Assembly (NCBI RefSeq): GCF_027923405.1
Contig: NZ_BQYI01000001.1
Span: 2,458,501-2,522,500, forward strand
DNA: 64,000 bases
Direction of reading: 5' to 3'
Source of the DNA: Paenibacillus sp. YYML68
GTDB lineage: Bacteria; Bacillota; Bacilli; Paenibacillales; NBRC-103111
The position numbers and the translations under genes are program-made. Below are positions 1 to 8,728 of this stretch, in pieces (the first letter of the stretch is position 1; each line of letters begins with the position of its first letter). Below the pieces are notes generated by a model. It was not told where the DNA came from and did no database searches. It saw only the letters and a list, made by a program, of their open reading frames with translations.

Positions 1-498
1 TCCCAAGAAATATTGGCGACGACGCTTCGCATCGAGAATGCGATCAACAAGCTTGCCAAGGAAACCGCCGCCCAGTGGACGGATTCGATCCGCAAGGAGC
101 TGTCGAGCTTTGATTCGCCGGGCTTCGAGTCGTTCAAGCTGAACACACCGGAGCTGACGGGTACGCTTGAGGCCGATGACGTGAATGCGAAGTGGCTGTC
201 AGGCTTCTTCAAGAATACGAAGCAGTTCTACGAGGGCGAAGGACGGGCACAGCTGCGTCGTGAGCTGGAGTCGAGGCTGAACACGCCGATGGCTCGCTTC
301 GCGCAGCAGCAGGCCGAGCAGCTGGAGCTTGCTTACGCCGATCAGCTGCGCTCCGTTCTAACGGAGCTGTCCGCTCAGTGGCAGCAAGCGATGCGCGAGC
401 ATGCCGAAGGTCTTCTTGAGGCGCTGGAGATGAAGCTGGATCTGGCAGCTCTGCAGGCGAAGCAATCGAGATTAGACGCGTATAGACAGCAATCATAA
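1..498 (+). CDS. C-terminal part of a long helical protein, possibly dynamin-like GTPase (5' truncated)
   Basis: The frame is open to the left edge of the window; a TTG at 13 exists but codons 1-12 are also open, so this is best read as the last ~165 residues of a longer protein. What is visible is almost entirely charged, heptad-like alpha helix rich in Q, E, A and L, with no membrane segment and no catalytic motif. C-terminal stalk helices of bacterial dynamin-family proteins look like this and such genes are common in Bacillales, but no GTPase domain is visible, so the family is a guess. A strong terminator follows directly. Confidence 0.45.
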   Translation, partial: SQEILATTLRIENAINKLAKETAAQWTDSIRKELSSFDSPGFESFKLNTPELTGTLEADDVNAKWLSGFFKNTKQFYEGEGRAQLRRELESRLNTPMARFAQQQAEQLELAYADQLRSVLTELSAQWQQAMREHAEGLLEALEMKLDLAALQAKQSRLDAYRQQS

Positions 499-510
499 CG
501 ATACGAGAGA

Positions 511-541
511 AGGAATCGGTGCGGAACCGGTTCCTTTTTTT
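511..541 (+). terminator. Rho-independent terminator
   Basis: AGGAATCGG pairs with CCGGTTCCT (one G-U) around a short loop, followed by a run of T. It lies 13 nt after the stop of the first gene. From here to 848 I see no convincing gene; a weak promoter (TTGTCA at 762, 18 nt, CATAGT) is possible. Confidence 0.85.
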
Positions 542-848
542 GTTCGGCTCGTACCAGATTGATCGGATGAAAGCTGTTTTTTTGAGAAAAGGATTCCGAC
601 GCCTGTATGAGCACGATTCGGGAGAAAAAGCTTGGTACAGCTGACATAACTGCGGCATATGGGGGAATATACGATGTCATGCATCGATATCGAGTTAGCG
701 CTTGTTGCCGCACCTGGTTGATGGTGGTAAACTGCTAACCATGACCATAAGAAATAGAGCCTTGTCAATGGATGTAAGCCCTTCACATAGTGGATGCTAG
801 AGAAATTTCGATTTATCGTAACAGAAGTCGAAGCAGCCGGAGGGACTA

Positions 849-962
849 ATGATTTATGAACGCGCGTACATCACGAGCTATTCATCTACATACATACTCG
901 CGCTCACAATAGAGTTTATGTTCAAGAGGAGGAGTGCAGCTTGGAAGTGTTCAAGCAATTAA
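849..962 (+). CDS. Candidate 37-residue leader peptide overlapping the ABC exporter start
   Basis: An ATG at 849 is preceded by a strong ribosome binding site (CGGAGGGAC, 5 nt spacing) and opens a 37-codon frame beginning MIYERAYITS and ending CSSN. Its stop (960-962) lies 22 nt inside the next gene in a different frame, so its ribosomes would cross the downstream start. This is the architecture of a translationally coupled or attenuating leader. B. subtilis bmrCD, a related heterodimeric exporter, is preceded by the leader gene bmrB that mediates antibiotic induction (recalled). There is no sequence similarity claim here, and I see no clear U-tailed hairpin inside the leader. It could be a chance ORF. 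Confidence 0.4.
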   Translation: MIYERAYITSYSSTYILALTIEFMFKRRSAAWKCSSN

Positions 963-2845
963 AAGATTTTTATTGGCCTGCCCGCAAGTTTTTGGTCTCA
1001 TCGATCCTATGTCTGATGACGGCGACGGCGTTAGGGCTCGTGTACCCGAACCTGTACCGTTACTTCATCGACGAGGTCATAGCCAATGAGCGCTACGAGC
1101 AGGTTCCGATGCTTGCCGCTGCTGTACTCGTTGTGATGGCGCTGAAGGCATGCTTTCAATTTTTGCACGGAGCGTCTAGTGGAAGGCTCGGCAACCTGAC
1201 CGCGTTCAACATGCGTGAGGCGCTGTACCGGAAGCTGCAGTTCTTATCGTTCCAGTATTATGACAAGGCTCGAACCGGTGACCTCATGTCCAGGCTGACG
1301 GCAGATCTGCAAGCGGTTCGTGACTTTATCGGCTTCGGCTTCGTGCAGATGCTGAACGTGTTCATGATGTTTACGTTCGGCATGGCGATGATGCTGACGA
1401 TCCACTGGCAGCTGACGCTCATCACGCTGGCGACGATGCCGCTACTCGTGTTCACAGCGATCCGCTTCGAGGGCCGGATTCATCCGGCCTTCCGCTCAAT
1501 TCGCCAATCGATGAGCTCGATGACGACGACCGTTCAAGAGAACATTACAGGCGTTCGCACCGTCAAGTCGTTCGCTCGCGAGCCTTATGAGCTCGAGAAG
1601 TTCGACGGACGCAATGAAGATTATAAGTCGAATAACGTGAATACGTCGACGATCTGGGCTACCTATTTTCCACTTATGGAGATGATTGCGAACTTGAGCG
1701 TCGTGCTGTTGCTGGGCACTGGCGGCTGGATGGTCATTCAAGGCTCAATTACGCTGGGAGAGCTGATTGCATTCTACACGCTGGTCTGGTATATTATCGG
1801 CCCGCTGTGGAGCATCGGCTTTCATATTAACAACTTCACGCAATCGAAGGCGGCCGGAGAGCGGCTGATCGAGATCCTGCATCAATATGTGCATGTGAAG
1901 GATCGGGACAACGCCAAGGTGCTGCGCAAGGAGGAGGTGCGAGGCGAGGTACAGTTCGAGAACGTGACGTTCACGTACGGCGAGGCGCCGACTCCGGCTC
2001 TGGTTGATTTCAGCCTCCATGCACCGGCAGGCTCTGTCATCGGCTTGCTCGGCGGTACAGGGTCCGGCAAGTCAACGGTCATTCAGCTTCTGCTGCGGGC
2101 GTATCAAGTGAAGGAGGGGCGCGTGCTGCTGGACGGGCAGGACATACGCAGTGTCACACTCGAGAGCTTACGCAGCCAGCTGGCAATCGTGTTCCAAGAG
2201 ACGTTCCTGTTCTCCTCCACGATCCGCAACAACATCGCGTATGGCGCGAAGGCTGTAACGATGGAGCAGATCGAACGCGCTGCGAGGCTGGCCAAGGCGC
2301 ACGACTTCATCATGGAGCTGCCGCTCGGCTACGACACGATCGTTGGCGAGCGTGGGTTAGGCTTATCTGGTGGACAGAAGCAGCGTATAGCGATTGCTCG
2401 CGCCCTCCTGCTGAACCCGAACATCTTGATTCTGGACGATGCGACGAGCGCTGTCGATATGGAGACTGAGCACGACATTCAGCAAGGGCTGCGCGAGGTG
2501 ATGCACGATCGGACGACGTTCATTATCGCGCATCGCATCTCTTCCTTGAAGCATGCCGACGAGATCATCGTGCTCGATCAGGGCCGGATTGTACAACGAG
2601 GCAAGCATGAGGAGCTGATGCAACAGGAAGGACCGTATCTGGATACGTACCGGATTCAATTCGCCGATCAGCCATCCAGCGACGACAGCATCGCATGGAC
2701 GAAGGCGCAGACTGAAGCAGTCTCCAGTCAGGAGAGCGACGGTCTGCAGCATGAACAGGATCATGCGCGCCGCATGAAGGATGAAGCTAGAGGAACCTTG
2801 AAGCCGTCATCTGCACCAATACCGCGAAGGGGGCTGCTCACGTGA
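941..2845 (+). CDS. ABC exporter half-transporter, heterodimer subunit with degenerate Walker B (BmrC/YheI-like)
   Basis: Type IV ABC exporter of 634 residues: six-helix membrane domain (about 1-310) and nucleotide-binding domain (about 335-575). Visible are a Walker A GGTGSGKST near 370, a canonical signature LSGGQ near 476, and a Walker B ending ILILDDATSAVD, in which Asp replaces the catalytic Glu. That replacement is typical of the BmrC/TM287-type subunit of heterodimeric multidrug exporters. The TTG start is chosen for the GAGGAGGAG ribosome site 8 nt upstream. The gene overlaps its partner by 4 nt (GTGA). The likely role is efflux of drugs or lipids; the substrate is unknown. The C-terminal ~60 residues are a charged extension. 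Confidence 0.9.
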   Translation: MEVFKQLKDFYWPARKFLVSSILCLMTATALGLVYPNLYRYFIDEVIANERYEQVPMLAAAVLVVMALKACFQFLHGASSGRLGNLTAFNMREALYRKLQFLSFQYYDKARTGDLMSRLTADLQAVRDFIGFGFVQMLNVFMMFTFGMAMMLTIHWQLTLITLATMPLLVFTAIRFEGRIHPAFRSIRQSMSSMTTTVQENITGVRTVKSFAREPYELEKFDGRNEDYKSNNVNTSTIWATYFPLMEMIANLSVVLLLGTGGWMVIQGSITLGELIAFYTLVWYIIGPLWSIGFHINNFTQSKAAGERLIEILHQYVHVKDRDNAKVLRKEEVRGEVQFENVTFTYGEAPTPALVDFSLHAPAGSVIGLLGGTGSGKSTVIQLLLRAYQVKEGRVLLDGQDIRSVTLESLRSQLAIVFQETFLFSSTIRNNIAYGAKAVTMEQIERAARLAKAHDFIMELPLGYDTIVGERGLGLSGGQKQRIAIARALLLNPNILILDDATSAVDMETEHDIQQGLREVMHDRTTFIIAHRISSLKHADEIIVLDQGRIVQRGKHEELMQQEGPYLDTYRIQFADQPSSDDSIAWTKAQTEAVSSQESDGLQHEQDHARRMKDEARGTLKPSSAPIPRRGLLT

Positions 2846-4740
2846 GCCGTGGCGATATACATACCGAGCATGAGCCAAGTAACGAGCAAGACCAACAGGC
2901 GCAATCCCGTTCTCACGAACGACCAGGAACGCTGCATAACGAGACGATCTCCTCCCGTTTCGTCTACCAAGACGATGAGGAGCTGGATAAAGGGTTTGAT
3001 TGGGTACAAGTCAAGCGTGTAGGCCACTACATGAAGCCTTACGCCAGACAGCTTATCCCGGTGCTGGTACTCATGATGGCTGTCGGTGCTATAACGAAGC
3101 TGCTGAACCCGATCTTGCTAGGCTTCGCCATCGATCATGCCATCAAGGACAAGGACGGTCAGGAGCTGCTGTACTGTGTGCTCGGCATGCTGCTTCTGTA
3201 TATCATTCAATGGGCGGCGAACAATTACCGGGTCCGGTACACGAACATGATTGGTCAACGCATCATCTACGACCTGAGGCGTGATCTGTTCAGTCACATC
3301 CAGAAGCTATCGTTTCAATTTTTTGATAAACGACCGGCGGGCTCTATACTTGTACGTATTACGAACTATGTCAACTCGCTCCAGGATCTGCTCTCGAACG
3401 GTGCGGTGAACATGCTGATCGATCTGGTGCAGCTGTCGGGTATCGTCATCATCTTGCTCATCTATAACTGGAAGCTTGGCGCAGCGATTATGATTACGGT
3501 CCCGATCATGTTCCTGCTGTCCACGAAGCTGCGTATGTATATACGCCGGGCGTGGCAGGTTGTACAGACGAAGACGTCGCGTATTAATGCCCATCTGAAC
3601 GAATGTATACAGGGCATCAAGGTGACACAGGCGTTCACGCAGGAGAAGGCGAACATGGATTACTTCGAGGATATGAATCAAGACAATCTAAGGTCCTGGA
3701 ACCGTGCGTCCACCTTGAACCAATCGTTCAACCCGCTGATTGAATTTACGGGTGGCATCGGATATTTCATTCTATTCTTGTTCGGTGCATTCTTGATTCA
3801 GAGCGGAGAGATTACGATTGGTACATTCGCGATGTTCGCCTCGTATATCGGTCACTTCTGGGAGCCGATTAACCGGCTCGGTCAGTTGTACTCGCAGGTG
3901 CTTATTGCGATGGCTTCATCGGAGCGTATCTTCGAATTCATCGACGAGCAGCCAAGTGTGGCGGAGCGGTCGAATGCGCTGGCGCTGCCGAAGATTGAAG
4001 GACAACTGTCGTTCAAGCAGGTCGAGTTCGAATACGAGCCGGGACGCCATGCGCTCAAGGGAATTGATCTGGAGGTCAAGGCAGGCACCTCGATCGCATT
4101 GGTCGGTCATACCGGCTCAGGCAAAAGCACGATTATTAATCTGCTCTGCCGCTTCTACGACGTGACTGGCGGCACCATTACGATCGATGGGCACGATATT
4201 CGAGACTTGACGCTGCAGAGCTTGCGCTCACAGATCGGCATCGTCATGCAGGATACGTTCATCTTCTCGGGTACGATCCGCGACAACATCCGCTTCGGGC
4301 GCCTAGAGGCGACGGATGAAGAGGTGGAGCGGGCTGCGCGAGCGGTGCGCGCTCACGATTTCATCGTTAACCTGCCGCAAGGGTACGATACGGAAGTACA
4401 GGAGCGGGGCAGCGTCCTCTCGATGGGACAGCGTCAGCTGCTGTCGTTCGCCCGTGCTCTGCTTGCCGACCCGCGTATTCTTATTCTGGATGAAGCGACG
4501 GCAAGCATCGATACGGATACCGAGGTGAAAATTCAAGAGGCGCTGAAGACGCTGATGGCGGATCGAACGACCGTTATCGTTGCGCACCGCTTGTCCACCA
4601 TTCGACATGCCGATCAAATTGTAGTGCTCGATCACGGCTCCATCGTAGAGCAGGGCAGTCATGACGAGCTGCTGCGGCACAAGGGTGTTTATGACGGCTT
4701 AATTCAAGCCCAGTACCGCTTCCTCAAGGAAACGGGTTAA
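2842..4740 (+). CDS. ABC exporter half-transporter, heterodimer partner (BmrD/YheH-like)
   Basis: 632 residues: a hydrophilic N-terminal extension of ~50 residues, six transmembrane helices, then a nucleotide-binding domain with Walker A GHTGSGKST (about 420), an unusual signature LSMGQ (about 527) and a full Walker B ILILDEATAS. The catalytic Glu is present here but the signature is altered, which complements the preceding subunit. Together they would form one competent site (this Walker A/B with the partner's LSGGQ) and one degenerate site, as in BmrCD and TM287/288. Start GTG at 2842 overlaps the upstream stop, implying translational coupling and 1:1 synthesis. Confidence 0.9.
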   Translation: MSRGDIHTEHEPSNEQDQQAQSRSHERPGTLHNETISSRFVYQDDEELDKGFDWVQVKRVGHYMKPYARQLIPVLVLMMAVGAITKLLNPILLGFAIDHAIKDKDGQELLYCVLGMLLLYIIQWAANNYRVRYTNMIGQRIIYDLRRDLFSHIQKLSFQFFDKRPAGSILVRITNYVNSLQDLLSNGAVNMLIDLVQLSGIVIILLIYNWKLGAAIMITVPIMFLLSTKLRMYIRRAWQVVQTKTSRINAHLNECIQGIKVTQAFTQEKANMDYFEDMNQDNLRSWNRASTLNQSFNPLIEFTGGIGYFILFLFGAFLIQSGEITIGTFAMFASYIGHFWEPINRLGQLYSQVLIAMASSERIFEFIDEQPSVAERSNALALPKIEGQLSFKQVEFEYEPGRHALKGIDLEVKAGTSIALVGHTGSGKSTIINLLCRFYDVTGGTITIDGHDIRDLTLQSLRSQIGIVMQDTFIFSGTIRDNIRFGRLEATDEEVERAARAVRAHDFIVNLPQGYDTEVQERGSVLSMGQRQLLSFARALLADPRILILDEATASIDTDTEVKIQEALKTLMADRTTVIVAHRLSTIRHADQIVVLDHGSIVEQGSHDELLRHKGVYDGLIQAQYRFLKETG

Positions 4741-4754
4741 GAGAAGGCTACGGT

Positions 4755-4790
4755 CCCGACGGCGCTGTGAAGCGACTCGGGGCTTTTTCT
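4755..4790 (+). terminator. Rho-independent terminator after the ABC exporter operon
   Basis: CCCGA pairs with TCGGG, with an inner CGCT/AGCG stem and GTGA loop, followed by CTTTTTC. It begins 15 nt after the exporter stop. Confidence 0.7.
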
Positions 4791-4957
4791 TTACCAGAAC
4801 AAGCGAACATATGTTTGATTATACAGCAGACAGAACGACAATGTCCACAATTTGTTGTCTTATCCACGGACATCAGGTCATATACATGGGAATGGATTAG
4901 GCATGAGCTGAACAGGAAGCGCGCTTCATATGAACATGTACAGGGAGGTAGCCAACA

Positions 4958-6457
4958 TTGAAGAACAGTTCAAGCATGTGGATGAAAGTGTTGGGAGCCG
5001 TACAATGGATGACCGCCTTTGCCGTCATTGTCACCGTCGTGTTCTCGGGCCGCTGGTTCGTGAAAGCCCAGACCATCCCCCGCTATGACGTCTTTCTGGA
5101 CGATCAGCTGTTGGGCACGGTGTCCGATCCGGAGCTGGTCAAAAGCTGGAAGCTGGAGCGTTATCGTGAGGTCGAGCGTGAGCATAGCAACCTTCGGGTC
5201 ACTTCGAACCTGGAGAAGCTGAACTTTGTCAGCAATCCTGCATTCAACGGAGCGATAGACAACGATGCTGTCATCGCTGCTCTGAATAAGAAGATCGTCT
5301 ATTATTTCTTCGCTGTCGAAATTCGGATCGACGGGGAATCGATCGGCTACGTCAAGGATCTGCAGACGGCTGCCGAGCTGCTTGAGCAAATTAAGGCACC
5401 TTACAAGTCTGCTGCAGAAGCCGTTCCCGCAGAGCCGAAGCGTAAGCTTGTTCGGGCGTTGTCCGCGAACGGGACGACTGGACAAGTGGAGGGACTGGCG
5501 GAAGCATCGGTCGAGGAGTCAACTATCGCTGAGGAGGCGGCTGCAGCTGTTCCGGCCTCCTCTCTTGCCAGCAGCTTCGTCCAGGACGTCAGTCTCGTCG
5601 AGACGATCCTCGAGCCGGGGAAGGTTGAATCGTCCGAGGCAATTAAGCAGCGCATATTGGCCGGTAAGGTTGTGCCGGAGACTTATACGGTACAGAGCGG
5701 CGATTGCATGTCGATGCTCGCAAGCCGGTTCCAGATGCCGATCGAAACGCTGCGTGCGAACAATCCCGAGGTACGGGGCGATCTGATCCGTGTTGGCCAG
5801 CAGCTGCGCATTACGGTGCAGCAGCCGATGTTGACGGTGAAGACGACGGAGGTGCGCACGGAGCAGCATAAGGTGCCGAGCGGCGTCAAGTATGAGAAGG
5901 ACCCGGAGCTGAAGGCAGGAGTGATTCAGATCGTGTCGCAGGGCAAGCCGGGGCTGAAGAAGGTTATGATTCAGTCTGTCAAGCTGAACGGCAAGCTGGC
6001 GGAGGAGTCTTTGCTGCATGAGGAAGTGCTGGAGGAAGCGGTACAGACAGTCGTAAGGCAAGGGACGAAGGTCATTCCTGGCGTCGGAACCGGTAAGTTC
6101 TCCATGCCAGTCTTACGCGGCGAGGTGACGAGCCAGTTCGGTCTAAGGTGGGGGAAGTCGCACAAGGGCACTGACTTCGTATCGAAGGAGCGCAGCATTA
6201 TGGCGTCCGATCACGGCAAAGTGATTTTCGCAGGCTGGAAGAGCGGCTACGGCAATTGCATCATTATCGATCATCAGAACGGTTATGAGACGCTGTACGG
6301 GCACTTGAGCAAGATTAGTGTGAAGGAAGGCGAATCGGTTACGAAGGGTGAGAAGATCGGCATTATGGGCAGTACAGGCAATTCGACCGGCGTCCATCTT
6401 CACTTTGAAATTATGAAAAATGGGATTCAACACAATCCGATGAAATTTTTGAGCTAA
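4958..6457 (+). CDS. LysM-G5-M23 family cell wall endopeptidase
   Basis: 499 residues. A membrane anchor at about 11-33 is followed by a basic/acidic region, a LysM domain (about 242-287, beginning TYTVQSGDCMSML), a G5 domain (about 292-375) and a C-terminal M23 peptidase domain (about 388-495). The zinc site is intact: HKGTD supplies His402 and Asp406, and HLHF supplies His480/His482; YGHLS is also conserved. The protein is probably an extracytoplasmic, membrane-tethered peptidoglycan DD- or LD-endopeptidase; LysM and G5 bind glycans. TTG start chosen for GGGAGG 9 nt upstream. Similar LysM/G5/M23 proteins are common in Paenibacillaceae. Confidence 0.9.
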   Translation: MKNSSSMWMKVLGAVQWMTAFAVIVTVVFSGRWFVKAQTIPRYDVFLDDQLLGTVSDPELVKSWKLERYREVEREHSNLRVTSNLEKLNFVSNPAFNGAIDNDAVIAALNKKIVYYFFAVEIRIDGESIGYVKDLQTAAELLEQIKAPYKSAAEAVPAEPKRKLVRALSANGTTGQVEGLAEASVEESTIAEEAAAAVPASSLASSFVQDVSLVETILEPGKVESSEAIKQRILAGKVVPETYTVQSGDCMSMLASRFQMPIETLRANNPEVRGDLIRVGQQLRITVQQPMLTVKTTEVRTEQHKVPSGVKYEKDPELKAGVIQIVSQGKPGLKKVMIQSVKLNGKLAEESLLHEEVLEEAVQTVVRQGTKVIPGVGTGKFSMPVLRGEVTSQFGLRWGKSHKGTDFVSKERSIMASDHGKVIFAGWKSGYGNCIIIDHQNGYETLYGHLSKISVKEGESVTKGEKIGIMGSTGNSTGVHLHFEIMKNGIQHNPMKFLS

Positions 6458-6543
6458 AACACTCAGCTCATACTCCCCGAATTGATCATGGTTATCCCCA
6501 CTCTCCTCCGCGCAATAAGGGTCTATCCTCAGGTGAAAAAGGC

Positions 6544-6583
6544 GGAGGCAGCTCGGTAACCGAACGTCGGTTGAGCTGCTTCC
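6544..6583. repeat. 40-nt inverted repeat in the intergenic region
   Basis: GCAGCTC pairs with GAGCTGC, with an inner AACCG/CGGTT stem. It is not followed by a T run, so it is not an obvious terminator. It sits between the M23 and SGNH hydrolase genes and may be an RNA hairpin or operator. Confidence 0.45.
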
Positions 6584-6691
6584 CATTGGCTGAATTTGCA
6601 AATCTCCAATCGAACCGCTACTCTAAAAGTAAACGTTGCAGTCACAACAAAGACAAGCTGTACAAGCTGCTTGGGTGCAGGAGGAGAATCG

Positions 6692-7723
6692 ATGAGCTCA
6701 ACACGATGGCTATGGCGAACAGTTGGCGTGGGCGCGCTCGCGTCGACGATTATTTGTGGAATCGGCTTCACGTATGCGGTGAACGAAATTATATTTCCAG
6801 CGTCCGGCGAGCTTCAAGCGCCGTCCGTACCTGCCGCTCCTGCGAATACCGCAGAGCCTGCGCCAGGGCGGGCCGCTGCTCCATGGAATGCGAAGGCCGA
6901 GGTGCGACTAGTTGCACTTGGTGATTCGTTGACGGCTGGAACAGGCGACATTACGGGCAAAGGCTACGTGCGCGGCGTGAAGGACAAGCTGCAGGAGACG
7001 CTGGATAAGCCGGTGTTCGTGTACAACAACTTTGCGATACCGGGCTTCCGCACGTACGATCTCTTGAACAATTGGGAGGCGAAGCCAGACATCGCGAAGT
7101 CGATCGCGGAGGCGGATGTCGTGCTGCTGACGATCGGCGGCAACGACTTGTTCGAGGGCGGGGAAGGTATCTTCACCGCGCCGGAAGCGGGTGCGAGCGG
7201 CTCTGCGCAGGGGGCAGCTCGTGCAGGTGGCGAAGGTGCAGCAGGTGCTCCGGGGACGCAGCAAGGAGTTGCGCCGGGAGTACGTAGCGGAGCTGGTACA
7301 GGTGGAGGGAGTGCAGCTGAAACTCCTGCGACTGGCCAAGCGCGGGCAGGAGCAGGCTCTGATGTGGCGCTCGGGGAAGGCTTCAACCCGGAGGCGGCGG
7401 CGAAGCGTATGCCCGAGGCGCTGAAGCGGCTGGAGCAAATTATGGAGCGCGTCAGCAAGGCGAATCCGAACGCGCGTGTGCTGTATGTCGGGCTGTACCA
7501 TCCTTTCCTTGATCTGGACAAGTCGAAGGAAGGCAGCCGCGTCATTCAGCAGTGGAATACGGCGGCATTCGATCTTGCGACTCGTCTACCGAACGTGACG
7601 GTCGTGCCGACGTACGATTTATTCGAGCTGTACAGCGAGCGGCTGCTGTACACGGACCATTTTCACCCGAATCAGGAAGGGTATGAGCGCATCGCGAATC
7701 GTATCGTCGATATATTGAATTAG
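6692..7723 (+). CDS. SGNH/GDSL hydrolase, membrane-anchored, with Gly/Ala-rich insertion (YpmR-like)
   Basis: 343 residues from ATG 6692, which has GAGGAG 6 nt upstream; longer in-frame readings lack this site. An N-terminal hydrophobic segment (about 11-32) exports or anchors it. SGNH blocks are present: GDSLTAGTG with Ser79, the Gly after it, GGND (149-152), and the C-terminal DHFH (Asp322, His325). Between GGND and the rest lies a ~68-residue stretch (about 162-229) almost purely of Gly, Ala, Ser and Thr, which is not part of the family fold. Esterase or lipase activity, perhaps on lipids or acylated wall polymers, is inferred from the family. Confidence 0.87.
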   Translation: MSSTRWLWRTVGVGALASTIICGIGFTYAVNEIIFPASGELQAPSVPAAPANTAEPAPGRAAAPWNAKAEVRLVALGDSLTAGTGDITGKGYVRGVKDKLQETLDKPVFVYNNFAIPGFRTYDLLNNWEAKPDIAKSIAEADVVLLTIGGNDLFEGGEGIFTAPEAGASGSAQGAARAGGEGAAGAPGTQQGVAPGVRSGAGTGGGSAAETPATGQARAGAGSDVALGEGFNPEAAAKRMPEALKRLEQIMERVSKANPNARVLYVGLYHPFLDLDKSKEGSRVIQQWNTAAFDLATRLPNVTVVPTYDLFELYSERLLYTDHFHPNQEGYERIANRIVDILN

Positions 7724-7762
7724 GCTTGCCATATCTGAACTATACAGGAGGGAGGCTACACA

Positions 7763-8728
7763 ATGTTGTCATCACAGCAGCAAGGCAGAGACGCGACAGT
7801 CGTCCTGTCAGTCGAGGGCGTCCAGAAGCGAATCGGTAAGCGGCTCATCATCAAGGGGATTTCCTTCGACGTGCGCGCAGGGGAAATATTCGGCTTCCTC
7901 GGTCCGAACGGCTCAGGTAAGACGACGACGATTCGCATGCTCGTCGGTCTTATTAAGCCGACTGCAGGCACGGTCCGTATCTGCGGCTATAACGTGTTCA
8001 CCCAGCACGAGAAGGCGCTCCAGTACGTCGGCTGCATCGTCGAGAATCCAGAGCTGTATCCTTACATGAGCGGCTGGGAAAATCTCGAGCACTTCGCACG
8101 TATGCTGGACGGCGTGACGGAGCAGCGCATTCACGAGGTCGTCGACATCGTCGGCATGGATGCCCGCATTCATGATAAGGTGAAGACGTACTCGCTCGGC
8201 ATGCGCCAGCGTCTTGGCATTGCACAAGCGCTGCTCAACGACCCGAAGCTGCTCATATTGGACGAGCCCACGAACGGACTCGATCCGCAAGGCATTAAGG
8301 AGCTGCGTGAATTTATACGACGGCTGGCGGATACGGGACTGAGCCTGTTCGTATCGAGCCATCTTCTTAGTGAAATTCAGCAGATGTGCGATCGCGTGGC
8401 GATTATTAGCGACGGCGAGGTGCTGCAGGTCGGCGAGGTCAGCGAGCTCGTGGACGAGCGTGCTGGCACCGTCATCTGGACGGTGCGTCCAGCGGACGCA
8501 GCGCGAGCGGTGCTCGAGGCGCATCCAGACGTGCGCGACCTCGCAGAGCTGGACGCCGAGACTGCGGATGCACCAGCCAGGCTCGCGTCGCGCCTCGCGC
8601 CGGAGCTGATCCCTGAGCTGAGCCGCCGCCTTATCGCGGCCGGGGTTGAGCTGTTCGGCGTCGAGAATCGGGTGCCGAGTCTGGAGGATTTATTTTTGCA
8701 GGTGACGGAGGGGAAGCGCATTGGCTAG
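7763..8728 (+). CDS. ABC-2 type exporter ATP-binding protein
   Basis: 321 residues, with ATPase in the first ~220: Walker A GPNGSGKTT, signature SLGMRQRL, Walker B LLILDEPTNGLDP and a switch His in SSHLL. The C-terminal ~90 residues are the variable tail typical of BcrA/CcmA-like drug or antibiotic-resistance ATPases. ATG at 7763 follows GGAGGGAGG. It overlaps the following permease gene by 8 nt, so the two form a two-component exporter. Substrate unknown. Confidence 0.92.
   Translation: MLSSQQQGRDATVVLSVEGVQKRIGKRLIIKGISFDVRAGEIFGFLGPNGSGKTTTIRMLVGLIKPTAGTVRICGYNVFTQHEKALQYVGCIVENPELYPYMSGWENLEHFARMLDGVTEQRIHEVVDIVGMDARIHDKVKTYSLGMRQRLGIAQALLNDPKLLILDEPTNGLDPQGIKELREFIRRLADTGLSLFVSSHLLSEIQQMCDRVAIISDGEVLQVGEVSELVDERAGTVIWTVRPADAARAVLEAHPDVRDLAELDAETADAPARLASRLAPELIPELSRRLIAAGVELFGVENRVPSLEDLFLQVTEGKRIG

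Noticed and set aside
4767-4961. 64-codon open frame after the exporter terminator
   Set aside because: It starts inside the terminator hairpin, has no ribosome site and its protein has no coherent pattern.
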